Assembly (NCBI RefSeq): GCF_041381155.1
Contig: NC_091142.1
Span: forward strand, 36,257,604 to 36,321,603
Length of the DNA: 64,000 bases
Direction: 5' to 3'
Source: Argopecten irradians
Lineage: Eukaryota; Mollusca; Bivalvia; Pectinida; Pectinidae
The position numbers were made by a program, and so were the translations under genes. Shown here one piece after another: positions 1-12,630 of this stretch. Position 1 is the first letter of the stretch. Each line of letters begins with the position of its first letter. The notes under the pieces were generated by a model. That model ran no database searches. It saw nothing but the letters and a program-made list of their open reading frames with translations, and was not told the DNA's origin.

Positions 1-1957
1 TCTTTTCCTCTTTGTCTCACATGGAAGGTATATATGGCGTTGCGCGTAGGGGTTTTAGGTTCAAAAATTACTTCCATAAAACCATCTGAATTTTTTAATA
101 TGAAACTTTCTTTTTCGGTTTTGCTTTCAAGTGTAACATAGGGCATAGGATATATGTCCCTTTTTGCACATTCAGCCTCGGTCAGAGTTGGGCTGGATAT
201 ATCCACGCCTATTACAGTTGATTCGATTGTGATTTTGTCGTTTTGAATCTCTTTTGAGGGGAATTCTTTGTTTCTTTTTTCTGGGTCCCATGGCTTAGTT
301 TTAACACAGATTAAGTCTTTGTAACTTATGCCTCTGAAATGTAAAAATATAATCCCTTCATAAATGAGCATTTACGTTATATGCAAATTTTGACTTTGAA
401 ATAATATCATTGTTCAGGTCTAGTATAAGGGAAAGTAACTCTTAAGGGATCTTTAAACAACCTATATTACTATAACTCTTATCTTCATCCTATTCTTACC
501 ATAACTCTACACCATTTGGATCATTATCTAATGATGATTTTATGTGTTCTAGAAATAAATAGCGTAAAACATTTCCTAATAAGAACATTTTGATAAACCA
601 TTTTCTGAAAAATTTAAAAAATGAGTGTTTACAATATGAATTACGCTGAAAAAACCATGGTCATCGTTCGATGTTCCCCAATATTTATTTGAACGAGTTG
701 TTGTATGAGTGTGATGTTTATGTTAATTACATATCGTTATAAAGACTAAATTGGTTTCACATCTGATTGTAAATATAGTGTTCACTTACTCGTCCATTCT
801 GCGATCTTCTATGTTTGGAAGTGAGACCTCGTCCAATCTGCAATATGATCGGTGTAACATCTATAAGATAGAAAGCTGATACTGAAATCTGACAATAACT
901 TGGTGATAGATTGGTATGACTAGAACTATTCGTTCTGTACTTTTCGTTCTTTTTCTATATTAATTAGATTGCTTGCTGTTAACAATTAACACTTATTACA
1001 CGGATACAATTAAACCGCCAAAATTTCCTCTTCGTATACTATTTTGTGTGTGCATGGAATTTTATTGGTAATAGTTAGATGTTGTGTATTATAAATGCCG
1101 TGAAATGTATTTTATGTGCCGATCGCAAAATAAAAATCTATGAATGAGCGAGAGAATGGGTCAGTAAATGGGAGTAAACTATATTATGAAAATATACAAT
1201 AAACATCCATGATTGTAAAAACATTTAAATACTGGTATGACACTATGAATTTATTGATTGACTAATATCAAGTTTACATGTAGGTATGAAAGTGTATACG
1301 TGAGTACATTAATTGTATTATGTTATTTACAATTGTTTATGTATTAATGAAATGATACGTTGGGAAAACATACAAAGTATTATTCGACGAGGTTGACACA
1401 TAATTATGTACTTATGATTCTGTATAGAAAATAGTTTATTACCTGCTTGGCTTACTGCCCATTTCTTTCGTTTCATCTCAAAACTTAACAATTTTTGATC
1501 TGAAACACAAAATAAACAGAATATTTTAATACAATTTCATTATCAATACATCATTCCACACGATCTGTTTTTGTTGTTTAACTTTTGCAGTATAAACGGA
1601 ATTCTTACAACATACACATGACCATGACCGTTTTCGATTATGCGGTTTGACTGGTTGGACCTAGTTGTTCGTTTATTAATTAAAGACGGACCTGGTGATT
1701 TTATATTGTTTACAGACGAGCCTTGACAAAGCCCTCACAGGCCTCTATAAAAAACCGCAGGTCTGTCAGGATATGTACTCAAAATAATGACTTTAACAAA
1801 CGGTCGAACCGGTTGTTCCGAATAAACGAAAACGACCCTTGTAACACAGTTATAGTCAGGTAAACATTTTGTTGGGGCTCGATAACATATTCGACAACAC
1901 TACCCGTGTAATCAACACCCTTGATGTTTATTTTATGACAACCTTGGTTTGACAATC
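1..1957 (-). CDS. ZU5/UPA/death-domain family gene, 5' part (paralogue 1, cut by window edge)
   Basis: Only the 5' exons are present; the ZU5, UPA and death-domain exons would lie beyond base 1. Exon 333..1 has an acceptor at 334-335 and encodes the family's N-terminal beta-rich segment (ICVKTKPWDPEKR, then IFEPKTPTRNAIYTF). It is nearly identical to exon 31135..30772 of the third paralogue. Candidate upstream exons are 837..790 (48 nt, containing an in-frame ATG: MDE then GISYKDL), 1499..1443 (QKLLSFEMK) and 1957..1838 (LSNQGCHKINIKG). The last two join in phase with each other, but not with 837..790, so they may belong to another isoform or an exon may be missing. A MITE at 1628-1834 abuts the 1957..1838 exon and changes its donor from GT to GG. 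Function by family: death-fold adaptor; I infer an intracellular signalling role. Confidence 0.6.
1628..1834. mobile_element. MITE, 207 bp, CCGTTTTCG terminal inverted repeats
   Basis: It begins CCGTTTTCG and ends CGAAAACG, with imperfect inverted repeats extending about 20 bp. It is absent from the otherwise identical partner region near 33030, so it is an insertion. A second copy with the same ends and nearly the same interior lies at 44212-44419. It has no coding capacity, so it is a non-autonomous DNA element. The target duplication cannot be read cleanly because the left flank carries an extra short CATGAC repeat. Confidence 0.8.
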
Positions 1958-4330
1958 CTGTGACATGTATTTTAATGTTAGTTTCTTGTCAGTTATAACC
2001 TATGCTTTACTGTAAATCGACTGTCTTTCGCGGATGCTGATTTGATAGTAGATAACCTTATTTTACTATTAATTAAACAGTACTTGTTTAAACCTACAAC
2101 CATTATGACGAGTGAAACTTGGGATAAACTTGTATCAAAATAAAACTTGGGATATATATACTTGCATCTATATTTGATACATATATATACATGTACATAA
2201 TTACACGGAATTCTTATATAAAATGAAACCTTTTTGTGTTGCTAAATAAACTCCATGTTCAAACTGTTAACTTTTTAACCATGTGAACAGTGAACCACCT
2301 AGTCTGAGTCTGCAAATTAATATAGCTCCCCCATTGTGTATGTGTTGTCTTTATATATGTGTGTGAGAGAGTAAGTAAAGGCATATAAAATAGCCAACCC
2401 TATACTAATGTTTAGTTGTCAAATTCTATACGAATGGATATGGTTGCATGTTTATAAGTTTGAATGTACATGTATTGTATTTGTAATGTGTTGTTGATAA
2501 AATTGAAATTGAATTAAAAAATTGTTTTAAAAAAATTTCGCGGTTACTTATTTTCGCGATTTTCCTTTCAGTTAAAATGTTATGGAAATACCGCTGAGTT
2601 GAATTGTGGAAGCATTGTGGAATGTATCAATTCGTGGAGATAAACTTTGGCAAATTTACCTTGATTGCGAAATTCGCGAAAATACAAATGTAACTTACAT
2701 GCGAAACAAAGTCGGTTTACAGTAACCAAAACGCAACTTTGTTAAATAACGTCATTGAATTACGTTAGCATCGCTGTAATATGCGTTCTAGGGGTGTACA
2801 AGATTGCATTTCAATCACGTAAAAAGACTTTATAGAATGTTTTTGTCTTGCACTACATCCACTTACATGAGACTTCTTTACTTATCCTATGCCTGTCTGC
2901 GCGCCCACGACCTTATGTCTGGCCGCATGTCAAACCTCCCACCTACAATAACAGACACGTGCCATCATGGATCAGTTATCCATTTGTCTGTCATATCGCT
3001 CTTGAACTTTTCCACATTCTTTCGTACTATCTTTGTAAAATCGGAAATAAATTACAATAAAAAGTTTTCATTGAAAATCGGTAATTTCATAAATAACATG
3101 AAGATATATTTAATGAATGAAGCATGTCATTGTTCAGATACACCTGAGGTAGATAATTATCTAGGTCGTTAACTGTTGGGTCTTGTATATGCACATGCTC
3201 GAGCAATGGCTTCAAACAATGTTATCTGATTGTTGTCCAAACGCTTGTGTGTCAGACCTGTACGGTAAGAACCGTGTAATTACGTGACTTGTATTGTAGT
3301 GTTATACAATACCATTGTTATGTTTCAATACAAAACTAATTGTTGTATCTATACATGTGTAGCCGATTAGACTTATCTTAGTATGATACTGCGGTATGAT
3401 TTAAGATTCATAACGATTATGACACATGACATATTTACACTACATTTACAGAACTTATCAATAATACGAATATAAATAATGCAACACCAATCCTATCGCT
3501 TTTATTGTAAGAAATATGTTGTTTGATACTTGTGATAACAGCAAACTTTTATCGAGTGTTTGTTCTGTGTATATTCACGTTTAACAAACAAATGGCGGAG
3601 CAGTTAAAAGTACATCTATATAATTATTGTTTAAGAATCAATATAAGAATAAACAAAGAACGACAACAACATACATTGATACATAAACTGAATTAAAAGG
3701 AAATACATTAAAAAAGAAACACACTTTTCATTTAAAATAACGAACACCAAATAAAATTAACAATAAGCAGTTGTGTAAAGTAAAATAATCCACGGTTTTT
3801 GGTTTGATGCCAGCATTGTGTCCGGGCAAAGACGGGCTGACTGGATGTGTATGATTACACAATTAAAAAATATTTATAACAATCACGTAACTTTATCAAA
3901 TGTCATTTTTTATATCTGATAAATGAATTTCTGATATTGCTATATCAATCTAAATATCATATTCTTACCGAAATAGTAACAAAACGTCGTATCATTCCTT
4001 CATGATATTCGGAATTTTAATATTGCTTCCTGGTTTGTTCGGATGACAGCACATAACTAATGCATTATATTCGGAATCTCTCGGTAGCTTTCTGTTGATG
4101 GCATCAAATAATATGGGTGTTGACGTATAAAGTTTTGGTCAAGCTGAATGTTTGGGGTCGATTTTTTTTCTGAAACCTTATGTCCTAAAGAAGCGATATG
4201 AAAAGTTTCATGCTTTCTTCAAACTTTGAACGAATTTGCCAAAAAACGACCTTAGCCGCTTCAATAATTATTATTCCCTAATCACGAGGTTGGCATTATT
4301 AAAAACGTTAATCAACGTTGTTCATAGGAT

Positions 4331-4560
4331 GTATGCTCACAAATTAGTTACATTTAAAAATTCTCCAGTCTCCAGTCGAATGGATATGGAAAAATCGCTT
4401 TTATTATGCTTGTTTTGTCTGACTCATTAACTGTTAACTGTTCAACAGATAGTGCACTTATGAAATGCATGCATATGCACACAGAGGAAATAAACGGAAG
4501 TACAATTTCAAAACTATTATAAATTATTACAGAATTTTCATTCGACGCATCAGAAGCGTT
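4331..4560. other. Intergenic, no feature seen
   Basis: AT-rich sequence between the duplication edge and the TATA-containing block. The 64-codon frame at 4236-4430 spans the duplication edge and has no family resemblance. Confidence 0.5.
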
Positions 4561-5450
4561 TAAGGGCCTAGGATTATTGTAAATAGAGGGCGCTAATGTC
4601 GTTACCCGGCAGTATATAAAGCCGCGGTTTCAGCGAGAGAGAAGTGATAACACCTTCTAGTTAATACAAGGTTAATATAGATGTGCCTGAACAAGGCTTG
4701 CCTATATGCGTCAGTTGTTAATAACTTACGGTAGAGTTAAGATCGGAGATTGAAGTGCCTGAAAAAGGCTTTCCTCCTCCGCGTTAAATACTCTGGAGAG
4801 TAAGTTGAAAACTGAGCCTTGGGATTGCTCGTTGAATTATCACGTGTATATGAATCATTGGGAGTACCAGTGGTTACTCTGTGAGTACTCGGTAATATTT
4901 ATTGCTTATGTGTGAATCATTGCTGGAGTGATTGTTCTGAGAGTACTCGGTAAAAGTGAGTGCTCATTAGCAGTGAGTACTGCGAGTACACAGTGATTTT
5001 GAGTACTCGGTAGCTCGGTTGTGTTAGGCCTTAGGGAAAGGTTCTTAATAGATAATATTATATTGATTTTATCGTAACCTTGTTATATATGTGCGAGTAG
5101 GGATTGTCAAATCACCAGAGGTAGGGGAGACTACTCGCATAAGCTTAATGATCACTCAGTATTTATTGATAATCATGATTTAGGCTGTTTGTATATTTTG
5201 AAGTTAAGTTATCATGATCACTCAGAGGCACTGAGTAATCAGTAGGATTGATATTGTTAATCATAATATTTAGGGATAGATAGAATCACAGCTAGGTCAG
5301 CTGTGTAATATTTGTATATATTTGGAATTTGATAGGAACAGTACATAATATAGACACTGTAGATCATCAGTTAATTGTGACTGGTACGGACCCGGTAAAC
5401 GTCACAAGTCCAACCGTGAACGCGACGACCCGTCATGTACTCATAGGGCA
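4561..5450 (+). promoter_or_regulatory. TATA-containing block with repeated GAGTACTCGGTA, possible LTR remnant
   Basis: A good TATA box (AGTATATAAAGCC, near 4612-4622) sits in a locally GC-richer stretch with no gene after it. Downstream the motif GAGTACTCGGTA occurs near 4890, 4940 and 5000, with related GTGAGTACT pieces between. A half-repeat (GTGCCTGAACAAGGCTTGCC, then GTGCCTGAAAAAGGCTTTCC) lies at 4683-4775. Near 5388 a TGG-initial, GC-rich segment (TGGTACGGACCCGG) could be a primer-binding site following an LTR. A solo LTR of a Ty3-like element is one reading. A second LTR or an internal domain is not visible. Confidence 0.3.
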
Positions 5451-6540
5451 AAATACCTGTCAATAAAATTTGCATATCTATATTTTACACGCAGATTCAA
5501 CAGGGTAATGAGTTGGTCCTTTGTACACATATGCAGAGGAGTTATACTTTCCCATTGTAAAAATCATTAGAAAGTATCATTTTTATAACCAAAAAATATG
5601 TAAGGTATCTATTATGGTGAACATACTTGATCAAGTGAACTAATTATTAGTACAACAACCTAGATATAGAGAATTAAAGGGAAAAAAGTGGAACAATTGA
5701 TCAAGAAGTTAGATTTAGATTTACAACTAGATAAACAGAAATTTAAATCAGAAAACAAGTTATTTGGAACAATGGAACTAGGAGTTACATTGCTTTTTAT
5801 GATATGTATGGCTCTTTTTACAGACACAATGCACTTAAATGTAGATATAAAGTTGCATACATAGATTTTCAATGAACCATTGAACTTACTACTTATCATA
5901 AATGTAGCTCCGTAATTACCAAATATTATCAATTACTCGGATTTTCTCACAAAAAAAACAAAACAAAAAATAGAAGCACGTTTTGTTTAGCTGTATACAT
6001 GTATAACTTGTAATTTTTTTTTCAAAAACATAAAATTTAAAAGTATAGTTCAATATATTGATATATATGCTTCGTTTCTATGGACGCTCAAAGCTTATCC
6101 AAGGAACAATACTCAAATTAATTTCCTATACACGTACAGAATTTAATGTACTTTCACAGATGCTTTACGGTTTTTTGGATTTTTTTTTTGTAATGGGAGG
6201 TCCCGAGGCTGCAGCGTTGACCGTCTGAGGTCAGAATAACCCATGTTCAGCCTGCTAAAATTCAGCATTTAGCATCCCATAATATGAAAGGCGATGCTAT
6301 GTTTAGATCTTTCACTCGCAAAAATACATACAGTAGTTTAAGTAGTTTCGTTAAATTCTGTCTCTGTAATCTTTGGCAGTATTATATATATTCAGATTTA
6401 ATTAAGATAAACAATTAGTATCTCCCAATGTGTTCCTCCAGGGTCATGATCATGACCAGCAAACGTAAATGAAACGTAACGTCATAATTTTTAATTTCTA
6501 TAAGTAACGTTGCTATTTTTCGTTTTAGTAGGGTTAAGTA
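5451..6540. other. Intergenic, no feature seen
   Basis: AT-rich, with several T and A runs. The 90-codon minus-strand frame at 5660-5932 shows no domain, splice context or homologue within the window and is treated as chance. Confidence 0.5.
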
Positions 6541-6559
6541 AAATCGCGATAATGTCGTT

Positions 6560-7660
6560 TCAAGAACGTGTGACATCCAAAGATGCTTATTATTTAAACT
6601 TGAAAAATATGGTATTAAGGGGAATCTCCTTCACTGATTTAGAAAGTATTTTAGTAATCGTAAAAATAGAGTTATGAATGAAGGCTTCACCATATAGGTA
6701 GGTAAGTGCTGGTGTTCCACAGGGACATATCCTCGGTCTTTTTCTATTTCTAATATATATAAAAGATATAACTGAATGAAAAACAAATGAGAACGATTTT
6801 TAGCTGATTACATCTCTTCTAAGTACTACTCCGCTAGAAACAGCTGCTAGTCTATACAATGAATTAGAAAATGTAAATGTATGGTCCAAGAATGGGATAT
6901 AAAGTTTAATCCTTCAAAAAAGAATCTTTAACTTTTAGTCGGAAAAAATATATTGCCCCTCCTGATATTGTTTTTTCAAACTTGAACTGTGATAAATGTT
7001 CTTCTCTGAATATGGCAATGGCTTCATCAAATAAATATTATCTACATGTATAATAAAGCAAGTAAGCGCAATAGCTTACTCGAGTCTGTTAAATATAAAA
7101 TGAGTCGTAAAACACATATCAAAATATATAATGCTTATATAAGACCCATATATGGTGACATCATTTTGATAACTGTAACCACATGAGGTAGCATTAATTG
7201 AATCAATTCAATTTGATGCTGGAAGAGGTATTACAGAACTGTGCAAGGGAATTCGAACCTCGTACTTTAATCTTTATTGTGAACTTGGTTGGGACATCCT
7301 TGCTGCAAGACGAAAAAAACACTGACTAATTCTTATGTACAAAATTATCATAAGAGCTGCTCCCACTTACTTAACAGGATTGATTGAATCCTTTCTAAAT
7401 AATGCTAATCCATACCTATTAAGAAATGCAAAACAATTATACCGTCTACAATAAGAGATTATAATGAACTTGCAGCAAGATTTGACTTAACTAATATCAC
7501 ATCATTATACCAGTTTAGGCAACTCCTAAAAAGATCTGTAAGTGGCATTACCACAGACACAACTAGGAACACTACATTTGTAAATAACAGGTGTAAGGAA
7601 ATTAATATTTTATTATATTAACTTAGAAATTCTTCAAGTGATCTTAATTTTGATCTTTAT
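6560..7660 (+). pseudogene. Decayed LINE reverse-transcriptase fragment (CR1/L2-like)
   Basis: Pieces in shifting plus-strand frames match the second half of a non-LTR reverse transcriptase. Near 6706-6775 the motif around SAGVPQGHILG and FLIYIKDI corresponds to the conserved GVPQGS..GPLLFLIYINDI block. It is followed by WDIKFNPSKK (about 6893), NAYIRPIY (about 7130) and a C-terminal stretch LGWDILAARR (about 7285) with MYKIIIRAAPTYLTGLI (about 7337). There are many stops and frameshifts, and the FADD catalytic box is lost. The upstream RT motifs and the endonuclease are absent, so it is a dead 5'-truncated copy. It is a different, older copy than the element at 58-62 kb. Confidence 0.7.
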
Positions 7661-9244
7661 AGGGGCCATCTAGATGAACCACCAACTTGTAGCTGTTTCA
7701 ATGCTCATGAAACAGCACTTGCATGGCCATTTCATCCTGATTGGCCATGAAAGGGGATTATGTGTAGACTCCACTGTGGTAGCAAGAAATTTATTAGTCA
7801 CACCTTTTCTTTGTGAGAGGTTGGAAGTATGCTGTAAATTGTATTATCTACCACAATAGGTATTGTAGCGTTCCGCGGGGAGGTACTACAACAATTTACG
7901 TAAGTTCTATTTACAATTGTATTTACATTACATATATACATGAGCCATAATCCACATAACACATACCAAAGCTAATATCGATCTAGTCCTAAACAGTACA
8001 GGGGGCAAGCCCTAACTTCTCTTCAAACTCTTAACTCTCAAACCCCGAACAATCCTACTTGCTCCTTATATTAACTAGACCTAAACTAAATCTAAAATTT
8101 TGTATCAAAGTAGGGAGGGGGACATTTTAGATACCGAATGCCGGTATCTGAGAGAGTGGACCTAAATCCCATAAATCTCTTCTTGATTAGGGAGGAGGGG
8201 GACATTTAGATACAGAAAGCTCGGAGTGTACTTAGATTCAGTTTAGATTCAGACCTAAATCTCATGAATCACTTCGAGCCCCAGAGAGCACTGCTAGCCC
8301 ACCAACCTTTATCTGCTGCGTACCTAATTGTATCTGTCCCCTAAAACCCATCCGCTCCCATATTGGCCACTAATGATATAAGAATATAGTTCTACGGATT
8401 ACACGCTAATTACTACGCACTAATGGCTATTAACGAAGAATATTACACAATATTACATTTCACTCCGAATTACAGTCTTTACTGGTAAGTAACGTTGAGT
8501 CAAGGATACATACACTAAACCATTCGTTAGAAGGGGTACAACGATTTGATAGTTTGAGATTGATGTTTAGATCTGCACTTGGATCTAGACGTTACCTCCT
8601 TAACACGAGTACATTCTAGGGTCACTTGGCTAGTCAAGTGCAAAAATTACTCATATTTAATTGATTGTATCATCTGTCCACTAAGTATTTTTTCCTATGT
8701 TTAAAACAGGTTTCGAAGTAATTTATGCTTGTTTTATGAGCTTATTCAAGCAACGCTTTCACTGAAAGTAGGATGTTAGAATTGTGGCTTCTGTTCCATT
8801 GCATAATCGTAGAAGTCGACTAAATTTGGTATCTTAATTCCGTGGTTACTGAGATAAAAATTTCAATAAGGGCGATGATGAAGACATATTTGATATGAGC
8901 TCAATAATGTAGTGTTTGACATGCATGTACCTTCTCATTTCCCTAGCCTTCGTTTGAACTTTGAATGATGACAAACTCATTAGCTTTGTTTCTTTTAAAA
9001 CACTTTAATCACACAAATACATGATTACAAAAACAAACCGGCGGCATTTTTTTGGTAAAAGATGTTTTTCTCGGGATATTGTTCTTATCCAAAAATAGAC
9101 TGTTTCGTGGTATATTAAATAATGGGTAAATTATATACATTTAAAGATCTATTTTTCCCTGTGGTAGATTAAAATCGCGATATGTTGAGCGGCAAAGATA
9201 ACCGGCAATAAAATACATTGATCATACCTTAAAACAAAATGGAA
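7661..9244. other. Intergenic; short direct repeats and a dispersed-repeat fragment
   Basis: Two G-rich direct repeats of the type GGGAGGGGGACATTT lie near 8112 and 8190, each followed by a GATAC-containing tail. About 8755-8850 resembles 45656-45745 inside the TRIM intron (shared GCAAC, AGTAGGATGTT and CGACTAAAT blocks), marking an old dispersed repeat. No gene is seen; the 61-codon frame at 7674 has no support. Confidence 0.5.
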
Positions 9245-9510
9245 GAAAAATATGTGTCCGTGTGTTCATTTTTAGCTATTGCCATCAAAAATGCGTGGCA
9301 AAAATTGAATTTTATTGGGATGTTGCCGATTTGACCATATACACGACAAATAAAAGTCATAATTCCCCAATAAATTGCTTGACATGTACGGATGTTTGCC
9401 GAATTTATTGTATAGTGGTCTTTTGTTTCAAAAATATAGCAACTAACTTTAATAAGACTCTAATTTTCTCTAAAAATATCATCATATACTACCAGTACCC
9501 CCTAATGTTT
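9245..9510 (+). repeat. Dispersed repeat, copy 1 (partner 22250-22433 plus 22963-23020)
   Basis: It shares GGAAGAAAAAT, TGTCCGTGT, GACCATATACACGA, TTATTGTATA and AATAAGACTCT blocks in the same order with the region around 22250-23020. In that copy the match is interrupted by a roughly 530-bp insertion. The 116-codon frame at 9262-9612 lies within this repeat and is not preserved in the partner, so it is unlikely to be coding. Confidence 0.65.
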
Positions 9511-12500
9511 AGCTACAAAATGCACGATTTAACCCTTTATATAAAAAAGGTGTTATTATTAAGCTTCATAAACATATCGACAACAACATATTCAATGAAG
9601 TACACCAACTGATTTTCGCGGCGACTTCATTTCGCGAAAATAAAGAAATCTACTTTAACTCTGCACTTAATTTACATAAATAGAGCGTCAATCAATCAAA
9701 CATCCTAATCACTAATATATATTTGTTTTAGACTTGAAACGAATTGCAGATTTTGTTGTATTCGGATGCTTAATAAGTATTCATTCGCGACCATTCGAAT
9801 ATTCGTTTCAGCTCTAATTCAATTTACAAAACCACATGAATATCACATCCATGTTCCGATAGTTTATATATTAAGACAAGTATTTCGGATGCATTCTCGA
9901 ATCGGGTTGATAACTCTAATTGGTTAGCGTTAAACCTCGTAATACTTAAAGAAGAAATAAATTAAATATTCACCAATGTTTAGCTATCATTTTTATATCA
10001 TGAAAAGAAGCATAGCTGTACTACATAGTGAATTCTACAAAAACGATTACGTGAAGTCATGTTCCGATTTGGATTTTTGTTCAAGAGTTTGAATGCTGGT
10101 TAGCATCAACACAGTGCATAACCTGTTACTTACTCTTTATAACCATTTTTATCGTTAATAATTTTGATAAGTAACCACTGAGTCCCTTTGATAAAAAAAC
10201 TTTTTTTTAAACTAAAAAAAAAACATTTAAACTAGTTATTGGTATGCCAATATATCACTTCTTAGGTATATTTGAATATAACTATAAAGTGTGTATTAAT
10301 ACGTATTAACCTTATATATTACTGTTGACTCGTAGATTGTTGTGTTGTTTGGAAATGCTGGCAAAATATGAAAAGAAATTGACACTTTTTATTGCAGGTC
10401 CACAGGGTTCAGTACATATTTCTGTCACCAAATAACAATGCAATTATGTTAACTTTATTGTAGCATGTAGTAGGAGCGCTGGTTTGGCCGGATTTGATTT
10501 TACAAAGGTGTACACATCGTGTCCTTTTTGACCTTGTCAGAAAAAAAGGCGGCTGTAGATTATAACATGCAAATATGGTGTATAGGGAAGTACGCCAACC
10601 AATTAACCAATGTACCTATTCAATGTTATCTGGACATACTGGGAATATTGTTTTTAAGGAAAAGGGTTTAATCTAAGAGTGCATTTCCACAAATCTGCAT
10701 GTTTTGTGCCAAATAAAGCAATTAAACATTTTTTCTCAACACTAGTCTAGATCTCTGGGTTTCTAAAATATATAACATACGTATTTCAGGTGATTGAAAT
10801 GACTACCTATATGCTATACTTGCATCATGTAATCTACAATTAAAGCTGCGTTATCACAAGAAGGCAATACCATTGACTAATCATTATACAAGGAAATTTC
10901 TATTATAAGTCGGTATCAAGTACATATTGCGTACACCCCATAATTACCCGACAGTAAAAAAAAAACAATAAAGCCCAGCGGTAATCTACGTCGCGTTTTA
11001 AAGGGCCAGTATGTTCAGATCTATTGAAAACCTCCACCGTAGTAGCAGGTCCCAAGTCCGTGTTGTGAAAAGGAGGAGATGATAACACTTGCTTAGTTAA
11101 TAAACAAGTCTCGTGAGACGGTGTAACCTAAATCATACCTTTAAACAACCACAACCAAACCCAAACCAATCTATTCAAATGGACCAGGACATGTATGCAT
11201 TAACTTCTGTTGGATGATTTCCATTTTCATAAGTACAATGGTTGTGAAAGAGTTAAATGAATAAGGAAGTCATATCTAAATAATCGTAGCAAATCCAGAA
11301 CCATTCAAATATATAAAATAGGTTATTAGGTGAAATGATATACATAATTTAGTATGTCCTTTTAAATAAATAGGTAATTAATGTTGTAATTAATTGTCAT
11401 ATTTGTTGATATAACTATGTTTAGATTGTCTTTCTTTTTGAAATATCTATTTTTTTTCTACTTTCTCCTTTCGATCTGGGTTTGTTTACTCCTGATTTTG
11501 TCTATTTTTATAATTATTTATTATTTAAGTCTTGTAAAGCGACAACAAATGCGGATTGTTTTTACACCAAATGATTAACGATATACGTTTTATCCTGTGT
11601 TTATGATCAACAATGAAAATTACAAGGACATTGTGAGTATCGCAAAAGCACATGTACTGTGTTTAGTTGGTTTAAATTACCATGGTGCTGACGATCGCAT
11701 TTTTATTTGTTTCAACCGCAACGATTTCGGACTTCTTTATTTTTTACATACTTAATGTTAGAAACTTTCAATCAAAAGTTATTTCAACTTAAGAAATGAT
11801 AAATTACCAAAAGTGCTCGAATAAAGTCCGTAGTTTTTAGGTATATGCATATTGCCATAAATGTAAGTGTACATGATCGTGAGTGTGTGGTTTTAGAGAG
11901 ACCCGATAGCTTCTAAAATGTAACCTCGCAAATTGATAATTTTACGCTTTATTCAACAAAAGCATGCACATGTTTTGTTAAAGCCAACCGTAAAGCGATG
12001 TGACAACTGATTCGATATCCACTAATGTAATGTACAAGCAGCTGCCTAAACGATAATGTGATCTCCAGAAATCAATATCCCTTTGAAAAGGCACAGACTG
12101 ATCCCTTTCGAAGAAACGGTTCTCCTGACATCTCGCGAACTTTTAAATGCATAATATACATGTATGTAATGCTGTATGATGGCCTCTACCCTGTCGTCTA
12201 ACAATTAATTGTTTAAAACATTAATTGCTTTTTGTATAAAATACGAAGACACGTATATTTATGTTTGTATTAATAGTTTGAAAGTTTGACCAAAATGTTG
12301 GCATCCGTTAGCGGCACGGTAACTTTAATATTTACACGTTTTTGGCTTAATATTCATCATTCAACACAAAACAATATATTAACAATAAAATCAAATTAAA
12401 AATGAAGTCGAATAATATACCAATAATGAAAATGATCAAATTGACCAAATAAACAATGATACATTCAAAACAAATGCATTCGTCACCAAATCAGTTAATG

Positions 12501-12630
12501 TAATGCTAAATGAAAAAAAGTTACAAATGGAAAAAAATATTAGACAAAGCAAAAATACACTGCCCTCCAAAAGTTGTTACACGTGAACCTATACAAATAT
12601 ACATAAAGTACAGAAATGTGTACACATTTT
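9511..12630. other. Intergenic, no supported gene
   Basis: About 3.1 kb of AT-rich sequence with long A/T runs. A TTCGCGG/CGCGAAAAT inverted motif at 9613-9645 resembles TTCGCG-type fragments at 2535 and 33735 and is probably another small repeat scrap. I found no coding signal with splice sites and no recognisable element. Confidence 0.5.

Larger units (their letters stand above)
1..4330. repeat. Segmental duplication, copy 1 (partner 30803 to about 35380)
   Basis: Base 1 aligns with 30803 and the match continues almost without break to about 4330 against about 35380. By eye it is mid-90s percent identical over most of its length and weaker after about 3480. It covers a coding exon, the 5' exons and roughly 2.3 kb of upstream sequence, including a fragment at 2535-2720 rich in TTCGCG/CGCGAA motifs. 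Differences include a MITE present only here (1628-1834) and a foldback element present only in the partner (31266-31861). Outside the exons I see no convincing gene. The 122-codon frame at 2804-3172 is judged non-coding. Confidence 0.9.

Noticed and set aside
2804..3172. 122-codon open frame conserved in both segmental-duplication copies
   Set aside because: All three differences between the copies are amino-acid changing; there is no domain and no splice context. The conservation is explained by recent duplication.
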